Shown here: positions 1 through 5,596 of the stretch, in pieces
How the letters are laid out: each line of letters begins with the position of its first letter
How positions within the stretch are numbered: the stretch's first letter is position 1
DNA from: Pseudomonadota bacterium
Lineage (GTDB): Bacteria > Pseudomonadota > Gammaproteobacteria > Arenicellales > Poriferihabitantaceae
NCBI GenBank assembly: GCA_024226105.1
Contig: JAAELZ010000064.1
Coordinates: forward strand, 1-6,489
Direction: 5' to 3'
DNA: 6,489 nt
The notes under the pieces: model-generated
Databases searched by the model: none
What the model was told of the DNA's origin: nothing
The model's input: the letters and a program-made list of their open reading frames with translations, nothing else
Translations under genes and position numbers: made by a program

Positions 1-636
1 GCGTTTCCCTATCTTTCGCTCAAGGAGATCGACATCGGTTATGCGAGTGTGCTCGCGATCCGGGTCACTTATGTGGGTGAACTGGGCTGGGAGCTTCATG
101 TCCCCACCATTCATGCGGTTCAGGTTTATGACCAGATAATCGAAGCGGGTAATGAATTTGGTCTGCGCCACGCTGGTCTGCAAACACTTAACTCATTACG
201 GCTGGAAAAAGCGTATCGTGATTTTGGGGTGGATGTAGACAATACCGACAACCCGATTGAAGCGGGGCTGGGTTTTGCCGTGAAACTCGACAAAGAAGGT
301 GGGTTTATCGGTCGTGATGCACTGGCAGCCATCAAGGCCAAAGGCATCCCGAACAATCGCATGCTTCAATTTCTGTTACTGGACCCCGGGCCATTGCTCT
401 ACGGGAACGAGCTGATCTACCTGAACGGGCAGACGGTAGGACACCTTCAGATTGGTGGTTATGGCCATACCCTGGGCGGGGCTGTTGGCATCGGTTTTGC
501 CGGTATAGACGAGCCGCTCACCGCAGAGATCGTGAACACGGGTGAATGGGAGATCGACGTTGCGGGTGAGAGGTTTAAGGCACGTGCTTCGTTGAGGCCC
601 CTGTACGACGCCAAAATGGAACGCATCAAGTGCTGA
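1..636 (+). CDS. C-terminal part of a GcvT-family, sarcosine/dimethylglycine dehydrogenase-like protein (5' end missing)
   Basis: The frame is open from base 1 and ends in TGA at 634-636, giving 211 visible residues. The GTG at 49 is internal, because coding continues upstream (FPYLSLKEIDIGYAS). The motifs VTYVGELGWELHVP, LNSLRLEKAYRDFG, PIEAGLGFAVKLDK, FIGRDAL, GGYGHTLGGAVG and the closing ARASLRPLYDAKMERI are those of the aminomethyltransferase (GCV_T) fold and its C-terminal barrel. They match the version fused behind a FAD-dependent amine oxidase domain in sarcosine and dimethylglycine dehydrogenases. In that family the flavin domain demethylates an N-methylated glycine and this region binds tetrahydrofolate to take up the one-carbon unit. 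The flavin domain would lie left of the window, so the substrate cannot be fixed. A free-standing GcvT is less likely, given the RVTYVGELGWELHVP and RASLRPLYD signatures. No neighbour in the window belongs to glycine-betaine or one-carbon metabolism. Confidence 0.85.
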   Translation, partial: AFPYLSLKEIDIGYASVLAIRVTYVGELGWELHVPTIHAVQVYDQIIEAGNEFGLRHAGLQTLNSLRLEKAYRDFGVDVDNTDNPIEAGLGFAVKLDKEGGFIGRDALAAIKAKGIPNNRMLQFLLLDPGPLLYGNELIYLNGQTVGHLQIGGYGHTLGGAVGIGFAGIDEPLTAEIVNTGEWEIDVAGERFKARASLRPLYDAKMERIKC

Positions 637-758
637 TCCAGCATTAGAAGTAGCAGTAGCAGCTTTAGCCCTTAGCAGTCCCAATCGATAGTTTCGAACG
701 GATTGCTTAAGTCGTCTGTCCATAGAGCCGGTTGTCTAAAATAACTGTTAACCCGCAA

Positions 759-787
759 TACCCGACAATACTACAAAAGTTCGGGTA
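759..787. repeat. 7-bp inverted repeat in the convergent gap
   Basis: TACCCGA (759-765) and TCGGGTA (781-787) are perfect complements around a 15-base loop. The repeat lies between the convergent ends of the GcvT-like gene and the kinase gene, where a transcription terminator would be expected. Neither strand has a run of T after the stem, and the loop is long, so it is not a canonical intrinsic terminator. It may only slow polymerase, or may be chance. The rest of the 637-832 gap shows no gene. Confidence 0.3.
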
Positions 788-832
788 ATCAGGAATGTCT
801 GTGCCGGGAATTAACGATTCGAGGGAACCGGA

Positions 833-1996
833 TCAAGCCGCAAAACTGATGAGTTCCTCCTCTGCATGTTTGATGGAGGAGTCAAACCGATTATAAGCCA
901 TCACATCAACCTCATAATCAAGCAGGTTTATCCATTTTGAACCTTCGAGCAGTGCCAGCGCGAATTCGTCGGCACTATCAAAGCGTTCCGATGGTTCAAA
1001 CTTAAGAGCGCGATTGATGGCGCGTAGCAAGGTTAGATGATAGTTCGCACCATAGCGATCAATGCTTAGCCGAGGGGCGATTTTGCAGTTTTTTGATGAT
1101 GCGGGTATCTTTATGCAGATGCTGAAATATAAAGTGGCAGCGGTTGAGTATACGTCCGTCCACGGGCCAATCTGACGGTTTTTGTCGTATAACTCGGGTG
1201 GTGCAAAGCCATGGGTTAATACCTGCTTATTTATAAATCGACTACCATTATTTATAAATCGTGCTGCGCCAAAATCCAGTAGCAGAGATTTTCCATTGGG
1301 TTGAAGCAATATATTGGCGGGTTTAACATCCAGGTGTAGAAGCTGCTTTTCGTGCAGAAAGTTAAGTGCACTCAGAATTGGCATGATTACCTTGTAAAGC
1401 ATGTCCTGATCCAGGGGTTGCCTGGCTGTGCTTAGGAACCACTTCAGGTCGCGTCCGTTATTGTCTACAGTAACCAGATAGGCTGTTTCATTAGCTCGGA
1501 AAAACCCACTCGCATTGAGTACGTTCGGGTGCTTGAGGTGTTTAAGTGCCAGTGCTTCGTTATGAAACTGGTTTAAGCCCTCGTTAAAAGCCAGTGCGTT
1601 TTTTCCACCAATCGATACGACTTCGCCGTTTTCCCTGCGCCCTGCATAATGTTTCGGAAAATATTCTTTTATGACCACATTTAACATGGTGCTCATTTCG
1701 ACTGCTTTGTATACAAGGCTGAAGCTACCCCGCCCGATAAACTTTCTAATGCGATAACCGTGCAATGTAGTGTTTTCGGTAAGTGGTTTTCGCAGGTCAG
1801 GTTTAGCGTGCCAGGACCGACCTCTACTTTCCTGTTTCTGATCAGCAGGCTTTGCGTGACTATATCTATCTTTGGCCCTGAGGTATTTCATAGTCTCGGA
1901 TGTGGGGCAATGAACCTGAACCCAAAAAAATTTCTCCCTAACAACCAAAAGTAATAATATACCGATTATCGACAAATTACTACCAAAAAAAGACAT
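833..1996 (-). CDS. Hanks-type serine/threonine protein kinase, possibly membrane-anchored
   Basis: Starting at the ATG at 1996 the protein has 387 residues. It phosphorylates Ser/Thr on unknown proteins. All the main kinase elements are present: glycine loop GRGSFS (88-93), ATP lysine in VVIKEYFP (K110), a candidate helix-C glutamate (E147), catalytic loop HLDVKPANILL (D223, K225, N228), DFGAAR (D241), APPE (265-268), WTDVYS (D281) and ERFDSADEF (R338). HLD replaces the usual HRD, so an RD-type activation-loop switch is not expected. Residues 1-37 include a hydrophobic stretch (SIIGILLLLVV) that could anchor it in the inner membrane, followed by about 45 polar residues. A second ATG at 1891 would remove the hydrophobic part. 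Neither start has a good ribosome binding site, and 1892-1996 is AT-rich like non-coding DNA, so the start is uncertain; a TTG at 2005 is also in frame. After the kinase fold there is only a short tail of about 35 residues, with no sensor domain. No PP2C phosphatase, FHA or secretion gene is adjacent, so its role is unknown. Confidence 0.88.
   Translation of the reverse strand: MSFFGSNLSIIGILLLLVVREKFFWVQVHCPTSETMKYLRAKDRYSHAKPADQKQESRGRSWHAKPDLRKPLTENTTLHGYRIRKFIGRGSFSLVYKAVEMSTMLNVVIKEYFPKHYAGRRENGEVVSIGGKNALAFNEGLNQFHNEALALKHLKHPNVLNASGFFRANETAYLVTVDNNGRDLKWFLSTARQPLDQDMLYKVIMPILSALNFLHEKQLLHLDVKPANILLQPNGKSLLLDFGAARFINNGSRFINKQVLTHGFAPPELYDKNRQIGPWTDVYSTAATLYFSICIKIPASSKNCKIAPRLSIDRYGANYHLTLLRAINRALKFEPSERFDSADEFALALLEGSKWINLLDYEVDVMAYNRFDSSIKHAEEELISFAA
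1227..1261. repeat. 14-bp direct repeat, 21-bp period, inside the kinase activation loop
   Basis: TTATTTATAAATCG occurs at 1227-1240 and again, perfectly, at 1248-1261, separated by 7 bases. The 21-base period is exactly seven codons. On the minus strand it encodes the repeated residues RFIN in ARFINNGSRFINKQV, directly after the DFG motif of the kinase. The repeat is in frame and does not break the gene. The distance from DFGAAR to APPE is 18 residues, about what I recall for related bacterial kinases, so the repeat may replace rather than lengthen the loop. Confidence 0.8.
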
Positions 1997-2318
1997 ATAT
2001 ACCAATCATATGCTTATAGTGGTCTTTTTCTGACAAGGCATCTGCTATGGTTTAGATCCAGGTGTTTTCTAACGATAATCTAATTGTCGGTAAACCAGGT
2101 TTTGGTGTGCCACTCATCTGCGTAAATTTTGTCTGGTGCGAAACAAACCGGTAAAATACGTCACGTCTCATTTAAAAACCGTGAATCATAATCCCAAATT
2201 TCTCAGTTGGACAGGGTATAGTGTGCTTCTGTGGTGGCCAGAAAATAGATTTGGGGCAAGGCATAACGCACGGAATGGCTACGCATTTTATTGCCAGGCC
2301 CTTTCAGCCAGTTACATC

Positions 2319-2333
2319 GCGGCTATACGCCGC
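2319..2333 (+). other. Small GC-rich hairpin upstream of rsgA
   Basis: GCGGC (2319-2323) and GCCGC (2329-2333) pair perfectly around the five-base loop TATAC. The stem does not extend further in either direction. It could form in a long rsgA leader transcript together with the larger hairpin 42 bases downstream. No T tract follows, so it is not a terminator. A stem of this size may be chance. Confidence 0.25.
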
Positions 2334-2374
2334 CACAGGAGTGCCCACGGAAAATAACGTTGGACTCTGTAGTG

Positions 2375-2397
2375 CCTTTCACTCTATGGGTGAAAGG
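2375..2397 (+). other. Hairpin in the presumed rsgA leader
   Basis: CCTTTCAC (2375-2382) pairs perfectly with GTGAAAGG (2390-2397). A T-G wobble and a C-G pair extend the stem inward to ten pairs, leaving the three-base loop TAT. On the plus strand the stem is followed by AAAAATTCACG, not a T run, so an intrinsic terminator is unlikely. It ends 74 bases before the rsgA start codon. It could be a leader RNA structure, an operator or an mRNA 5' stabiliser; the sequence does not decide between these. Confidence 0.45.
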
Positions 2398-2456
2398 AAA
2401 AATTCACGTTTTCTCAATTGCTTTATGTACTTATTCATCTTTCACAGCGGTCAACT

Positions 2457-2460
2457 GAGG
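2457..2460 (+). promoter_or_regulatory. Ribosome binding site supporting the rsgA start at 2472
   Basis: GAGG ends 11 bases before the ATG at 2472, a slightly long but workable spacing. A GGGG at 2465-2468 is too close to the ATG to be the main site. The in-frame upstream ATG at 2418 is not favoured, because it would add 18 residues before the conserved family start MPKRQLNRRQ. Confidence 0.55.
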
Positions 2461-2471
2461 ATTTGGGGATA

Positions 2472-3506
2472 ATGCCTAAACGGCAATTAAACCGTCGACA
2501 GGCCTGGCGCATTAAAAAAGTTCAGGAAGAACGCGCTCAACGTGCTGCGCGCCGCGACGCAGTGGCTGAAGATCAGCCAGGTGAAGATAAACTGGGGCCT
2601 GAGCAAGAGGGGCTGATCATCGCCCACTATGGTGCCCAACTTGCAGTTGAGCCTAAATCTGAAAATGGCGATTATGATGGATTGCCGGCAAAACGCTGCC
2701 ACCTTCGCACTAATCTTGGTTCGCTGGTTACAGGTGATCGAGTGGTCTGGCGTGACCGGGAGCCAATGGGTGTGGTGGTTGCCCGCCTGGATCGGAGTAG
2801 TGAGCTTTGCCGCCCGGACCCCTACGGTGATCTAAAGACGGTTGCGGCCAATATAGATCGGGTTATTATTGTGGTGGCACCGTTCCCGGAGCCGCATGCA
2901 AATCTAATCGATCGCTATCTGGTGGCGGCTGAAACCCAGCATATCAGGCCCATTATCCTGTTGAATAAAATCGATCGACTGGATGCACAAAATCAGCAGA
3001 AAATTGATGATCTGATTTCACCCTATCAGGCTCTGGGTTATGATGTGCTACGAACGACGGCAAAAAATCCTGGTAGTTTGAATGAGCTGCGCAGCTTTCT
3101 GGCAAATTTCACCTGTGTTTTTGTTGGTCAGTCCGGTGTGGGTAAATCATCTTTGATCAATGCTCTGTTACCTGATGTAAATACAAGGGTCGGTGCTTTG
3201 TCGGAGCTTACGCAAAAAGGTACGCATACCACCACTACCGCTCATCTGTTTCACTTTCCGCAGGGCGGGCATCTTATCGATTCGCCCGGAATTCGAGAGT
3301 TTGGTTTATGGCATATGACACGGGATCAACTGCTGGACGGGTTTATCGAATTCCGGCCGCTGATTGGCCACTGCAGGTTTCGCGATTGCAAACACGAACA
3401 GGAACCGGGGTGCGCGATTCAGGAAGCACTAAATGCGGGGAGTATTTCGCATGATCGAATGGTAAGTTTTTTGCACATACTGGCTACATTGGAGGACGCG
3501 CAATAA
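2472..3506 (+). CDS. rsgA: RsgA (YjeQ/EngC), ribosome small subunit-dependent GTPase
   Basis: The product has 344 residues, close to the 350 of E. coli RsgA. It binds the maturing 30S subunit in the cytoplasm and uses GTP hydrolysis to leave it and release assembly factors such as RbfA. The N-terminal basic tail (KRQLNRRQAWRIKK) and a following OB-fold contact rRNA. The GTPase motifs are in the circularly permuted order diagnostic of the family: NKID (165-168, G4) comes first, then GQSGVGKSS (219-227, P-loop), the threonine-rich GTHTTTT (240-246, G2) and DSPG (270-273, G3). The C-terminal zinc knuckle is intact (C301, C306, H308, C314). Family signatures are therefore complete, with no frameshift. 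The gene is divergent from the kinase gene and 175 bases ahead of the cyclase gene, with no overlap, so co-transcription with the latter is possible but not shown. Confidence 0.97.
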   Translation: MPKRQLNRRQAWRIKKVQEERAQRAARRDAVAEDQPGEDKLGPEQEGLIIAHYGAQLAVEPKSENGDYDGLPAKRCHLRTNLGSLVTGDRVVWRDREPMGVVVARLDRSSELCRPDPYGDLKTVAANIDRVIIVVAPFPEPHANLIDRYLVAAETQHIRPIILLNKIDRLDAQNQQKIDDLISPYQALGYDVLRTTAKNPGSLNELRSFLANFTCVFVGQSGVGKSSLINALLPDVNTRVGALSELTQKGTHTTTTAHLFHFPQGGHLIDSPGIREFGLWHMTRDQLLDGFIEFRPLIGHCRFRDCKHEQEPGCAIQEALNAGSISHDRMVSFLHILATLEDAQ

Positions 3507-3604
3507 AAACGGGGTATGCCCTGGAGAGTTGCTCGCCGTAATTCAGTTAAGGGGTCATTTTTGTGAAACCCGCTTTTAGGATTATGGGAGCATTGAGCGC
3601 TATT

Positions 3605-3634
3605 TTGGTTTGCCCGCCATGCTTCTGATAAAAT
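3605..3634 (+). promoter_or_regulatory. Candidate sigma-70 promoter for the adenylate cyclase gene
   Basis: TTGGTT (3605-3610) and TAAAAT (3629-3634) are separated by 18 bases. The -10 box matches five of six consensus positions; the -35 box matches only TTG. Transcription would begin near 3641, giving a leader of about 40 bases. Its position supports independent expression of the cyclase, though read-through from rsgA is not excluded, because no clear terminator lies between them. Confidence 0.35.
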
Positions 3635-3645
3635 AGGGTCAGGTC
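3633..3645. other. ATAGGGTCAGGTC motif, possible trace of a small mobile element
   Basis: The sequence ATAGGGTCAGGTC resembles a motif I recall next to REP-associated (IS200-like) tyrosine transposase genes in gammaproteobacteria. No transposase reading frame is present here, and no clear second end was found, so at most this is a remnant. It overlaps the start of the predicted cyclase transcript. Support comes only from recall of the motif. Confidence 0.2.
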
Positions 3646-3665
3646 AAAAATGATAGAATTTAACC

Positions 3666-3670
3666 AGAGG
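3666..3670 (+). promoter_or_regulatory. Ribosome binding site supporting the cyclase start at 3682
   Basis: AGAGG ends 11 bases before the ATG at 3682. An in-frame GTG at 3670 would overlap this site and has no Shine-Dalgarno sequence of its own, so the ATG is the better start. Confidence 0.55.
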
Positions 3671-3681
3671 TGTCCGCTAGC

Positions 3682-5511
3682 ATGTCAGAGTTAAATAAAG
3701 AACCCTCATCTGGCTGGGAAGGCCGTTTTTCGATAACCATTACCCTGATGCTTGTCATCGGCATACTGATATTGATCTCGGTGGGCAGCGTCCTGGGCAT
3801 TGGCATCTGGCTGGCGCAGAAAAACACCTTTGCGTTGCTTAGTGAAAACGCTCATCAGGGCGTCGCTGCGGCCTCGAGCAGTATCAAACGATACCTTACA
3901 CCGGCTGAGCATCAGGCTGAATTTCTGGCGGAGCGTATTACGAGTGGTGAAGTAGATCCAACTGACCATCAGGCACTTGGGCTGCTGTTGAGCGGCGCCC
4001 TGGCAGGGGCGGAGCAAATTGAGACGGTGATGTTTATCGATGCCCGTTTACAGGCTTTTGTCGCCGATTACGATAGCCTGCAAGGCCTGGTGGTAACGGG
4101 CACACTCAATTACGCAGCTGATACTGAAATTCGTGAAAAAAGGGAGAGCCTAAAGCCGGGCGCCAATTGGGGTACGCCAATCTGGAGGGAGATTTCACAA
4201 AAAACCTATCTGGATCTGGCGTATCCGGTTTATAGGCAGGGCCAGTTTCTCGGGACTGTGGTGGCGGTTGTTTCGGTTGAGAATCTTTCTGATTTTGTAA
4301 GTGATATCGAAATACACACCTCCGGCGTCCTGTTTATTTTGTTGGGCGAAAATCGTGTGCTTGGGCACCCGCTGATGAGACAGGGATACGATGGCATGGA
4401 TAGTGAAACCCCGTTGCCACTGCTTAAAGAATTTGAAGATCCGGTGTTGGCGACTTTCCTGCGAGAACCTCGGCATCGTGAACTCAGGCTAAAGCTCCCG
4501 CAAGGCACAAAAGGCCATGTGGTTACCGTTGAGGGTGAAAAATATGTATTCATTTATCAGAATATTTCCGGCTTTGGCCCGGAGCCTCTTACGGTGGGTG
4601 CTTACTTTCAGAGATCTGAATTTGGTGAAGAAGTTGAACGGGTCGTAGCGACCATGGTCGTCGGTTTTATCGCGCTCATCATATCTCTACTCGCCGCTAT
4701 TTATCTTGGCCGGAAAATTGCCCAGCCAATCGTGCATTTTTCCAACGCTGCCAGCGGCGTGCGTGACCTCGACCTTTCGCAGGTAAAGGAGCTTCCGGCC
4801 AGCCCTTTTAGGGAGCTAAATGATCAATCGGCTTCATTTAATGCCATGCTACGCGCCTTGCGCTGGTTTGAGCTTTACATACCCAAGCGGGTGGTCGAAC
4901 ATTTGGTCAAAAAAGGGGATGCGCGTGAAACCATTTCTGATTCACGCAATATGACGGTTATGTTTACCGATATGGTTGATTTTTCCCATATATCTGAGGG
5001 CATGTCGGCGCGTGAGGTGGCAAAGCTGGTCAACCATCACTTTGCCCTGATCGGTGAGTGTATTGACGCTGAAGAAGGAACCGTCGACAAGTATATTGGC
5101 GATTCCGTGATGGCTTTCTGGGGGGCACCGGAAAAGCAAAAGCAACGTGCAGATCGTGCCTGTCGTGCGGCACTGGCGATTGGAGCAGCCATTCGGGAAG
5201 ACAATGCCCGACGCAAAAAGGAGGGCAAACTGCCCATCGGTATTCGTATTGGCATTCATACTGGTGATGTTACCGTGGGGAATATCGGTGCACCGGGCCG
5301 TTTAAACTACACAATTATTGGCGATGCGGTAAATATTGGAGCGCGCCTGGAACAGTTGGGGAAAGAGATTTATCCGTACGGAACAGTTGTTTCAATCCTG
5401 ATTAGTGGCGATACGGCACGGGATTTGGGTGACGAATTCAAGCCCGTTTCGGTTGGTCAGTTCAAACTCAAGGGGCGGGAAGGAGAAATCGAGGTGTTCA
5501 GTCTGGCATAA
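3682..5511 (+). CDS. Membrane-bound class III adenylate cyclase with periplasmic sensor and HAMP linker
   Basis: From the ATG at 3682 the protein has 609 residues. It should make cAMP from ATP on the cytoplasmic face of the inner membrane. The order is: a short cytoplasmic tail, membrane segment 1 (about 16-45), a periplasmic region of about 275 residues, membrane segment 2 (about 321-342), a HAMP-like linker (about 343-395), the connector ELYIPKRVVEHL, and the catalytic domain (about 422-609). The periplasmic part looks like a double-Cache sensor (DLAYPVYRQGQFLGTVVAVVS near 178-198). Catalytic residues are present: metal-binding D430 (FTDMVDFS) and D474 (DKYIGDS), purine-selecting K470, and transition-state N551 and R555 (GDAVNIGARLE). 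The second purine-selecting position is T544 (NYTIIGD). This Lys/Thr pair points to ATP rather than GTP and to subclass IIIb, some of whose members respond to bicarbonate. Only one catalytic domain is present, so it should act as a homodimer. The ligand is unknown. Confidence 0.93.
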   Translation: MSELNKEPSSGWEGRFSITITLMLVIGILILISVGSVLGIGIWLAQKNTFALLSENAHQGVAAASSSIKRYLTPAEHQAEFLAERITSGEVDPTDHQALGLLLSGALAGAEQIETVMFIDARLQAFVADYDSLQGLVVTGTLNYAADTEIREKRESLKPGANWGTPIWREISQKTYLDLAYPVYRQGQFLGTVVAVVSVENLSDFVSDIEIHTSGVLFILLGENRVLGHPLMRQGYDGMDSETPLPLLKEFEDPVLATFLREPRHRELRLKLPQGTKGHVVTVEGEKYVFIYQNISGFGPEPLTVGAYFQRSEFGEEVERVVATMVVGFIALIISLLAAIYLGRKIAQPIVHFSNAASGVRDLDLSQVKELPASPFRELNDQSASFNAMLRALRWFELYIPKRVVEHLVKKGDARETISDSRNMTVMFTDMVDFSHISEGMSAREVAKLVNHHFALIGECIDAEEGTVDKYIGDSVMAFWGAPEKQKQRADRACRAALAIGAAIREDNARRKKEGKLPIGIRIGIHTGDVTVGNIGAPGRLNYTIIGDAVNIGARLEQLGKEIYPYGTVVSILISGDTARDLGDEFKPVSVGQFKLKGREGEIEVFSLA

Positions 5512-5539
5512 GACTATTCGTCGCGAGCCTGGACATATC

Positions 5540-5596
5540 AGGAGTCTGTCGGATTGAACATGTTTAGTTCAAAACAGCCAGGTCCGACAGGCTCCT
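5540..5596. repeat. 14-bp imperfect inverted repeat with inner hairpin at the convergent gene junction
   Basis: AGGAGTCTGTCGGA (5540-5553) pairs with TCCGACAGGCTCCT (5583-5596) over 14 positions with a single T-G wobble. Inside it, TTGAAC (5554-5559) and GTTCAA (5567-5572) form a second six-pair hairpin around ATGTTTA. The right arm covers the first two bases of the porin stop codon (complement of 5595-5597). The structure fills most of the 83 bases between the convergent cyclase and porin genes. It may end transcription from both sides, but no T run follows on either strand. The form also resembles a minute transposon-like palindromic unit. Confidence 0.7.

Larger units (their letters stand above)
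1997..2471. other. Divergent intergenic region between the kinase and rsgA genes, no convincing gene
   Basis: About 475 bases separate the two divergent genes, enough for two promoters and leaders. Short plus-strand reading frames at 2136-2357 and 2221-2472 overlap each other, have no clear ribosome binding site and show no family motif, so they are not called. On the minus strand TATAAG (complement of 2013-2018) resembles a -10 box for the kinase gene, but TTGTCA at the complement of 2031-2036 is only 12 bases away, too close for a normal -35. Two hairpins lie near rsgA (2319-2333 and 2375-2397). No tRNA cloverleaf was found, and orn, the gene that often sits divergently beside rsgA in gammaproteobacteria, is absent. 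Confidence 0.6.
3555..3653. repeat. Spaced 9-bp inverted repeat between rsgA and the cyclase gene
   Basis: TCATTTTTG (3555-3563) and CAAAAATGA (3645-3653) are perfect complements 81 bases apart. A GGGTCA overlaps the left arm (3552-3557) and recurs at 3636-3641, just before the right arm. The arms are AT-rich and short, so chance is a real possibility. They could be worn ends of a small inserted element or a pair of operator sites flanking the candidate cyclase promoter. Confidence 0.25.

Noticed and set aside
376..723. Minus-strand reading frames opposite the GcvT-like gene
   Set aside because: They are antisense to a well-supported coding frame and their translations show no family features.
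2261..2365. Possible integron attC site (GCATAAC ... GTTGGAC)
   Set aside because: The right core fits GTTRRRY, but the left word breaks RYYYAAC and the two are not complementary; no integrase or cassette gene is present.
2418..2471. Upstream in-frame start for rsgA
   Set aside because: It would add 18 residues before the conserved MPKRQLNRRQ start, and the GAGG site favours 2472.
2221..2472. Plus-strand 83-residue reading frame in the gap before rsgA, and the overlapping one at 2136-2357
   Set aside because: No ribosome binding site, no recognisable motif, the two overlap in different frames, and one runs through the rsgA leader hairpin.
3507..3604. Intrinsic terminator after rsgA
   Set aside because: Only three- to four-pair stems were found (for example around GGGTATGCCC) and none is followed by a run of T.
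4195..5259. Several minus-strand reading frames of 70-110 residues opposite the cyclase gene
   Set aside because: They mirror the codon pattern of the cyclase gene and have no motifs or start signals of their own.
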